Origin: Roseofilum casamattae BLCC-M143
GTDB taxonomy: Bacteria > Cyanobacteriota > Cyanobacteriia > Cyanobacteriales > Desertifilaceae
Reading direction: 5' to 3'
Assembly: GCF_030068455.1 (NCBI RefSeq)
Contig: NZ_JAQOSQ010000010.1
Location: forward strand, 101,059 to 165,058
DNA length: 64,000 bases
The position numbers and the translations under genes are program-made. Shown here piece by piece: positions 58,904 through 64,000 of this stretch (its first letter is position 1; every line of letters starts with the position of its first letter). Under the pieces are notes generated by a model. The model saw nothing but the letters and a program-made list of their open reading frames with translations, ran no database searches and had not been told where the DNA came from.

Positions 58904-59200
58904 TAGCAAATTAGCGTGGAATCTTTATGGAGATTCCAGCATTCAACTACCTATGTTGAGATAGCTGACGATCTAGAGTAGCATTTCTGCTGGGTCTTGC
59001 GCCATAGCTCCCGTTCTAAATCAGCAATTCTTAATTTGGCGCATTGCATAAGTCTTAATCGTTCCCCTCTCGGGAGGGGCTAGGGGTGGGTTTCGCTGGC
59101 TTCTACAGCCCACGATAACCCCTTCCGCCTTCGGCACTTTCCCCGAGGAAGGATCGTTATGCAACATCTAATTTACTTTTGCTAGACCTCTAATGTTCGC
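58904..59200. other. Intergenic region between the STAS gene and carA
   Basis: About 300 bases with no gene. It holds the promoter and leader of the STAS gene and a GC-rich repeat-like element (59044-59165). A six-codon ATG frame (MKLRGG-stop, 58904-58884) overlaps the STAS ribosome binding site. Confidence 0.4.
59044..59165. repeat. GC-rich MITE-like intergenic repeat
   Basis: Bounded by 8-base inverted ends TTGCATAA and TTATGCAA and containing internal hairpins such as CCCCTC-TCGG-GAGGGG and the CTAGGGGTGGGTT motif, which I recall as a frequent intergenic element in filamentous cyanobacteria. No coding capacity. Confidence 0.4.
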
Positions 59201-60352
59201 TCAAGCCGCGCGCGCATTCTCCATTGCTTTGACAAAGTTCTCAAATAGGTAATCGGCATCGTGAGGACCGGGGCTGGCTTCTGGGTGATATTGAACGGAG
59301 AAAATGGGCAGCTCTTTATGACGCAAACCGGCAATGGTTCGATCGTTCAGGTTGAGGTGAGTCACCTCGACTTGGGGGTGCAGAGAGTCTCCACTAATGG
59401 CAAATCCGTGGTTTTGACTGGTGATTTCTACATTTTGCGATAGACCGGCAGGTTGGTTGAGACCGCGATGGCCGAATTTAAGTTTGTAGGTTTCGGCACC
59501 TAGAGATAAGCCGAGGATTTGATGGCCCATGCAAATGCCGAACATGGGTTTGCCTGCATCGAGCAGTTCTTTGGCGGTGCGAATGCCTTCGGTGACTGCG
59601 GAAGGGTCGCCGGGACCGTTGGAGAGGAAGATACCGTCGGGATTGTGCTTAAGGATTTCGGCAGTGGGGGTATTGGCGGGAACGACGATAACTCGGCAGC
59701 CGTAACTCGTCAAGCGCCGCAGAATGTTGCGTTTGACGCCAAAGTCGATGGCAACCACGGTATAGGAGTTGGTGTTGGGTTTAACTTCTGTAGGATTAAA
59801 TTCCCAAACCTCGGGGGTAGATTCCGACCATTCATAGGTGGTGGAAGTGGTGACTTCTTTGACGAGGTTGAGACCGCTCATCTTCGGAGCAGCTTGGACT
59901 TGTTCCAGCAGTTGAACCGGATCGAGAATTTCGGTGGAAATGGCGCCATTCATGGAGCCAAAACCTCGGAGTTTGCGGGTGAGGGCGCGGGTGTCAATGC
60001 CGTAAATGCCGATAATGTTATGGTGTTGTAGGTAATCGGGTAGGGATTGGGTCGATCGCCAGTTACTCGGCACTTCGCATATATTTCGGGCGATGGCACC
60101 TTTGACGTAAGGGCGATCGGATTCTTCGTCGTCTGGGTTAACTCCGGTATTGCCTAATTCGGGATAAGTGAATGTTACAATTTGGCCGCAGTAGCTGGGG
60201 TCGGTGAGTACTTCTTGATAGCCGGTCATTCCCGTGTTGAACACGACTTCTCCCAAGGTCGTGCCAGAAGCACCGAAAGACCAACCGTGATAAGCTGTGC
60301 CATCAGCTAGGACAAGGAGGGCATTGCGATCGTCTTTGAAGGGCATAAGCAT
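59201..60352 (-). CDS. carA: Carbamoyl-phosphate synthase small subunit
   Basis: Glutaminase subunit that feeds ammonia to CarB for arginine and pyrimidine synthesis, 383 residues. N-terminal domain [18 protein letters not shown]; class I amidotransferase with nucleophile Cys in [11 protein letters not shown], and His/Glu in [15 protein letters not shown]. Two possible ATGs lie 6 bases apart at the start. carB is elsewhere, as is usual in cyanobacteria. Confidence 0.97.
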   Translation of the reverse strand: MLMPFKDDRNALLVLADGTAYHGWSFGASGTTLGEVVFNTGMTGYQEVLTDPSYCGQIVTFTYPELGNTGVNPDDEESDRPYVKGAIARNICEVPSNWRSTQSLPDYLQHHNIIGIYGIDTRALTRKLRGFGSMNGAISTEILDPVQLLEQVQAAPKMSGLNLVKEVTTSTTYEWSESTPEVWEFNPTEVKPNTNSYTVVAIDFGVKRNILRRLTSYGCRVIVVPANTPTAEILKHNPDGIFLSNGPGDPSAVTEGIRTAKELLDAGKPMFGICMGHQILGLSLGAETYKLKFGHRGLNQPAGLSQNVEITSQNHGFAISGDSLHPQVEVTHLNLNDRTIAGLRHKELPIFSVQYHPEASPGPHDADYLFENFVKAMENARAA

Positions 60353-60421
60353 CTGGCAGTAGTTGAGAACGCTGAATATTATCGCATGGAAATTTGAGAA
60401 GTAAATAGTTAATGTCGAACA

Positions 60422-61288
60422 ATGATGCGGTTAGTTGGATGGTCTAGTGTAGTGGGGTCGATGGCGGGGTTAGCGATCGCCGCAACCGGGTGTGCCGTGG
60501 AGCAACAGCCGGCACCCCAGGAGTTGGCAGAACCTTCGTTGGAGAGCCAATTAGCTGCTCCGCAAACATCGTCCCAGCCGGCTCCAGAGCAAAATTATCA
60601 AAATGTCTTACAACAGGCTCTTGATAAGGCATACAGCGCGGCTAGTTTGGCTCAATCGGCTCGGTCTGGGGAGGATTGGGAGTTGGTGGCCAATCGTTGG
60701 AAAAGGGCGATCGCATTGCTGAAGCAAATTCCGGGCGATCGCAGCCAATATCCATTGGCTCAAGAGAAAATTGTTGAATATCAGCAAAACTTGACATATG
60801 CCCAAACTCAGGCGAAAACGGCGGCTGCTTCCGTTCCAGAAGTACCGGCGGCGATTTTGATTAAGCCCGTAGCGAAAGTGCCGCCGAAGTCCCCAGCTCC
60901 AGTACGGCCTCGTACGGATGGAGTCTTTCGGACCAAAATTAAACGGCGAGAGGGCGGGACGCCGGTGATTGATGTCCGGTTCAATGAGTCGCAAACCTTT
61001 GAGATGATTGTTGATACGGGAGCGACGGGTATTGTTGTGACGCAAGCTATGGCTCAGTCTCTCAATATTCCTATTGTTGGCTCGGCGATTATGGATACGG
61101 CTAGCGAAAAGGGGATTACAGTTCCTGTAGGATGGATTGAGTCGGTGGCGGTTGATGGGTTAGTCGCGCGGGATCTTCCGGTGATTATTGCTGGCGCGCA
61201 GTTAGAGATTGGGTTGCTCGGCCAGGATTTTTTTGGGGATTACGATTTGACGATTCGCCAAGATAGTATTGAGTTTCAACAGAGATAG
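60422..61288 (+). CDS. Retropepsin-like aspartic protease lipoprotein
   Basis: A 288-residue protein with a lipoprotein signal (GLAIAATGC, Cys24), a low-complexity linker rich in Ala/Pro/Gln, a TPR-like helical section ([20 protein letters not shown]) and a C-terminal single-lobe aspartic protease domain. Active site [16 protein letters not shown] with D198, flap residues around [13 protein letters not shown], and the C-terminal [14 protein letters not shown]. Such domains act as dimers in the periplasm. Substrate unknown. Divergent from carA. Confidence 0.9.
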   Translation: MMRLVGWSSVVGSMAGLAIAATGCAVEQQPAPQELAEPSLESQLAAPQTSSQPAPEQNYQNVLQQALDKAYSAASLAQSARSGEDWELVANRWKRAIALLKQIPGDRSQYPLAQEKIVEYQQNLTYAQTQAKTAAASVPEVPAAILIKPVAKVPPKSPAPVRPRTDGVFRTKIKRREGGTPVIDVRFNESQTFEMIVDTGATGIVVTQAMAQSLNIPIVGSAIMDTASEKGITVPVGWIESVAVDGLVARDLPVIIAGAQLEIGLLGQDFFGDYDLTIRQDSIEFQQR

Positions 61289-61537
61289 ATTTTGAATTCG
61301 AGATAATATTCAATCTCGGTGAAGCAGTCATTCCTTAAGCTTTCAAGAAAGTGTTGAAGAACTAATGGGTTCGAGATAGGAATAACACCAGAACGATATA
61401 TCTTTGATTATTGAGATCGGCAATGCTATGATATATAGCAGAGTTTATATGGATTGAATGACATCAACCGGGACAGTCATTTTTCTCAGATAACCGTCTC
61501 ATTTAGAGTCGCAAATCAAGATATCACAAAAAATACA

Positions 61538-62257
61538 ATGGATAATCAGTATACCAATATTACCGAGTATTACGATCTGTGGGTGACTTCGGGTTACTAT
61601 AATTACCCATTTATGGCTAAAGAAGCGTGCAACATTGTCGGAGGAGGTCGCAATATTATTGAGTTGGGTGTCGGTACGGGGTTGCTGGTTGAAGAGTATT
61701 TGAAGATCGATCCAAGCTGTCAGTTTACAGGAGTTGACTTTACGGCATCCTTACTGGAAATTGGCGCAAAACGATTGGGCGATCGCGTGCAATTAATTGA
61801 AGCCGATGTCGTCAGTATGGATTTAAACGCGACATTCGATGTCGCTATATCAAATGGAGGAGTTTGGGGAATTCTTGACTTAGGCGATCGCTGGCAGTTT
61901 GGCGGTCATGTTCCAGGTGTTGAAGCCAATCGTAAAGGACTCGAAAATCTAGCTCGCCATTTGCAAACCGGAGCATTACTTTTATTACATTTACAAAAGC
62001 CACATCAAGATTTCGACAAAGTACTACCTGGAGATATTGTTTATTCTCAGTCCATTGAGACTCAGGAAGAGACTCCAGAATATTATAGTTTTAAGAAACG
62101 TTACTTCTTCAAAAAAGACGATAAAGTCCTGGCGACTGAAGAAATTTTAGTTACTTGTTTTAATCCAGAACTTTCTCAGAATCTATTAAGTGATGCAGGA
62201 TTTGAATTGCAAGATTTTCCTGACGCTGAATATTTTGCAGTTTATAAAAAACAGTAA
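61538..62257 (+). CDS. Class I SAM-dependent methyltransferase
   Basis: A 239-residue methyltransferase. Motif I is IIELGVGTGLLVEEY, followed by FTGVDFTASLLEIGAKRL and the acidic motif EADVVSMDL. I start at the ATG at 61538 (MDNQYTNITEYYDLW), typical for this group; a TTG at 61454 would add 28 non-conserved residues. The substrate is unknown. It precedes the acyltransferase-like gene by 9 bases, so they are almost certainly co-transcribed and may act on one small molecule. Confidence 0.88.
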   Translation: MDNQYTNITEYYDLWVTSGYYNYPFMAKEACNIVGGGRNIIELGVGTGLLVEEYLKIDPSCQFTGVDFTASLLEIGAKRLGDRVQLIEADVVSMDLNATFDVAISNGGVWGILDLGDRWQFGGHVPGVEANRKGLENLARHLQTGALLLLHLQKPHQDFDKVLPGDIVYSQSIETQEETPEYYSFKKRYFFKKDDKVLATEEILVTCFNPELSQNLLSDAGFELQDFPDAEYFAVYKKQ

Positions 62258-62266
62258 TCTTTGATA

Positions 62267-62782
62267 ATGAATAGTTTGGATATCAAGCCCGTATGCGAAC
62301 AGGCTCAGATCGGCTTATCTCATAAACTGCAAAAGGAGATTTTTCATCACGAACTGAGTTTGTTTGGGATGGAAATACCGGATCGTTATGATATTTCATC
62401 TCTCTACATGCATATTCGAGAGAGTAATAAGCTCGTGGGAACCTACCGAATTGTTTTCCCTAATTCTGAGGTAGGAATGCCCATTGAGGAAACTGGATTT
62501 GATGTACGGGAGTTAAAAGGGAAGAAAATTTGTGAAATGTCGCGTCTTGTCTTGCTCAAAGAACAACGAGGCAAGATTCCTTTTTACCGAATAATTCGGT
62601 CTGCCTCTAAAGTGGCTAAAGAGAATCAGGCTTCTATTTTATTGGTGGCTATTCTTCCTCGAAATTTTCCTCTGTTTCAACGGGCTGGTTTTTCTCAAGT
62701 CGGGCCGCCTCTTCCCGATCCTTCCGTTCGGTTAAGCGATGGGGAAGAGGGAGCGATTATCCCAATGCAAATGAAACTCTAA
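62267..62782 (+). CDS. GNAT-fold N-acyl amino acid/autoinducer synthase-like protein
   Basis: A 171-residue protein of the LuxI/FeeM-like branch of the GNAT superfamily: IRESNKLVGTYRIVFPNSEV, GKKICEMSRLVLLKEQRGK (the E-xSR motif typical of the family), ILLVAILPRNFPLFQRAGF. Such enzymes take an acyl group from acyl carrier protein and pass it to an amino acid or S-adenosylmethionine. I chose the ATG at 62267; TTG and ATA lie just upstream. Together with the methyltransferase it may make a small acylated signal or lipid. An IS605-type right end begins only 10 bases past its stop. Confidence 0.75.
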   Translation: MNSLDIKPVCEQAQIGLSHKLQKEIFHHELSLFGMEIPDRYDISSLYMHIRESNKLVGTYRIVFPNSEVGMPIEETGFDVRELKGKKICEMSRLVLLKEQRGKIPFYRIIRSASKVAKENQASILLVAILPRNFPLFQRAGFSQVGPPLPDPSVRLSDGEEGAIIPMQMKL

Positions 62783-62791
62783 TTGGCCGCT

Positions 62792-62990
62792 TTGACGTTC
62801 TCCTCTGCCTAAAGGCGAGAGGATTCAGAATATCACTATTGCTGGTTTTCTCTTTCTTCGACAAACCTTAAAACCAGCTATCTCTTACGAGCAATACCCA
62901 AGCCCATCAACCCTTCAATAGAATGAATCAACGAGCTTAGTTTAGCCAGTTCCAGAGGGCTATATCTCCAGAGACGTACTAGGATACGAA
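62792..62990 (-). ncRNA. Putative TnpB guide RNA (omega/reRNA) scaffold
   Basis: In TnpB elements the 3' end of the transcript forms the omega RNA, whose scaffold ends at the transposon right end and whose guide is the flanking DNA. The stretch from about 62990 down to 62792 has the expected position, the terminal hairpin and conserved-looking blocks (CTCTGGAGATATAGCCC, AAACTAAGCTCGTTGA). The guide would be read from bases 62791 down to about 62772, that is, across the end of the acyltransferase gene. Boundaries are approximate. Confidence 0.4.
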
Positions 62991-63135
62991 CCTAGCGTTA
63001 TCGTGCGCCCCACGATACGTTCTCAACCCACAAAGATATTAGTTTTCTGGATGCTACTACTTTCGATTTGCTAGCTATGTTTTTCTTGGTTTTCGCCACC
63101 CAATACTGGTATCCTTACGCGATACTTTTGAGTTC
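62792..63135 (-). mobile_element. Right-end remnant of an IS200/IS605 (TnpB/IS1341-type) element
   Basis: On the minus strand the segment ends in a hairpin (CCTCTCGCC-TTTA-GGCAGAGG, one bulge; 62802-62822) followed by AGAACGTCAA. This, with the preceding ~190 bases, resembles from memory the 3' ends of cyanobacterial TnpB elements. No transposase or recognisable TnpB coding region remains on this side; the IS630 element begins where it would continue. The element lies just after the acyltransferase gene. Confidence 0.5.
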
Positions 63136-64000
63136 TAGTGGTCTGTCAATGCTTTATTAACGGATATAAATGCTTTAACTTAATCCGAGCTTCTTCAGTG
63201 GTAAATTGCCAATCCATGACTGAGCCAGTTTGATTTCTCTGTTTCTCCCAAGCCGCTATTTCCTTCTTCAATATATCTTTTTTGGCAATACGTCGATTCA
63301 GACATTGTCGGTTTAAAACACTTAATTCAATTTCTGCCATATTTAACCAACTGCCATGTTTTGGAGTATAGTGAAATTCTAATTTGCTCAAAATACGTTG
63401 AGCTTCATCCGGTTCAAAAGCCTTATATAATGAGGCTTTCACATGGGTATTCAAGTTATCCTGTACCAGAATTATTTTTTCAGCACCAGGAAAACATTCG
63501 TCAACGAGATACTTCATTTGTTGACCATAATCTCTTTGAGTGCGTTGGTCAGTCACTTCTACATGTCTCCAACCTGTTAGAGGTTCAAAAAACATGAATA
63601 GGTTACAAACTCTTTCTCTTTTGTATTCATAGTCAAAGCGTTCTTTTTGTCTCGCTTGCATTGGCAAAGGCGGTCGAGTTTCACTAATGAGTTGTTTAGA
63701 ACTTTCATCAAAACAGACTAAGGGATAATTGGAGTCATAAGGACTGGTGTATAATTCTAAGACTTCTTCCATTTGACACACGAATTCTGCACTTTCCTTT
63801 GGAGGAATTACCCAGCATTCCTTTAACCAGGGTTTAATTTCGTTTTTTTTAATGTTTTTCTGACCGTTTCATGAGAAATACTTGGAGTATATCCTAATAA
63901 CACCATCCGTTCTGCCAATAAACGTAAACTCCAACTACTATATCCTTCAGGAGCTGGAGAACAGGCTAACGCGATTAAATGCGCTTCCGTTTCTCCATCT
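63136..64000 (-). mobile_element. IS630-family insertion sequence, cut by the window end
   Basis: Begins at a TA dinucleotide (63136-63137), the target duplicated by IS630/Tc1-mariner elements, followed by an inverted-repeat-like GTGGTCTGTCAATGC that overlaps the transposase stop. The other end lies outside the window. It is inserted next to, or into, the IS605-type remnant. Confidence 0.75.
63146..64000 (-). CDS. IS630-family transposase, two frames joined by a -1 shift (partial)
   Basis: DDE transposase of the IS630 family. The downstream frame (63146 to about 63846) has the catalytic residues: VCFDESSKQL (Asp), ILVQDNLNTHVKA (Asp) and HYTPKHGSWLNMAEIE (Glu). The upstream frame, entering from the window edge, encodes the helix-turn-helix end (SSWSLRLLAERMVLLGYTP, then ISHETVRKTLKK) and stops at 63823. 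The frames meet at a run of eight A (63843-63850 on the minus strand), a typical slippery site, so translation by programmed -1 frameshift is likely; alternatively the run suffered an indel. Confidence 0.9.

Noticed and set aside
62979..62995. CTAGGTTCGTATCCTAG on the minus strand, resembling a tRNA T-arm
   Set aside because: No matching acceptor, D or anticodon arms lie at the right distance; the site falls in the IS605-like remnant.

Overview
The window is chromosomal DNA of a cyanobacterium, probably a filamentous Oscillatoriales-type organism. The evidence is direct: very many copies of the HIP1 octamer GCGATCGC, chlB (dark-operative protochlorophyllide reductase), the Ccs1/CcdA cytochrome c maturation system, split pntA-1/pntA-2/pntB, narM, the cyanobacterial families DUF928, DUF2808, DUF1816, DUF29 and PAP/fibrillin, and a PEP-CTERM protein. 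Genes lie on both strands in short operons. I found no rRNA, no tRNA, no CRISPR array and no prophage.

Layout. 0-8.5 kb: a hybrid histidine kinase with a fibrillin-like gene, a PhzF-like isomerase, a UshA-like nucleotidase, an orphan ZnuA behind a perfect Zur-type palindrome, and a hypothetical gene. 8.5-13.1 kb: the type IV pilus motor operon pilB-pilT-pilC (minus strand). 13.3-19.5 kb: grpE, dnaK, dnaJ, a tusA-like gene and rsgA, with the last three genes overlapping, then a DUF937 gene. 19.5-24.4 kb: hypothetical membrane and secreted proteins, a GNAT enzyme, relics of toxin-antitoxin modules and a PEP-CTERM protein. 24.4-28.9 kb: chlB, then a minus-strand group of ccdA, ccs1 and an MMADHC-like gene. 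29-36.5 kb: an accessory stretch of repeat proteins (TPR/pseudo-protease, WD40, pentapeptide, and an eCIS-core DUF4157 protein with ten near-identical 51-bp repeats), then fabG. 36.5-43.9 kb: a CHASE2 adenylate/guanylate cyclase with DUF928, a fatty acid desaturase, a GDP-mannose dehydratase and a glycosyltransferase. 43.9-49.8 kb: a DUF433 relic, DUF29, rnpA/rpmH, DUF2808, a 960-bp gene desert, and the transhydrogenase operon. 50-53.8 kb: two histidine kinases in tandem. 54-61.3 kb: proB, narM, a hydrolase, DUF1816, rlmB, mini-RNase III, a STAS protein with no normal start codon, carA and a lipoprotein aspartic protease. 61.4-64 kb: a methyltransferase and an acyl-amino-acid/autoinducer-synthase-like acyltransferase, followed at once by what looks like the right end and guide-RNA region of an IS200/IS605 (TnpB) element, which is itself interrupted by an IS630 transposon running off the window.

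Most of the window is housekeeping. The parts most worth following up are: the eCIS-core repeat protein and its neighbours; the methyltransferase/acyltransferase pair abutted by a possible stranded TnpB guide RNA; the STAS gene with an ACG start in place of ATG; the truncated toxin genes, one ending inside a dispersed repeat; the TPR protein whose protease domain appears to have lost all three catalytic residues; and an MMADHC (cobalamin trafficking) homologue beside the cytochrome c maturation genes. Family names come from recognising motifs by eye; no database search was run.
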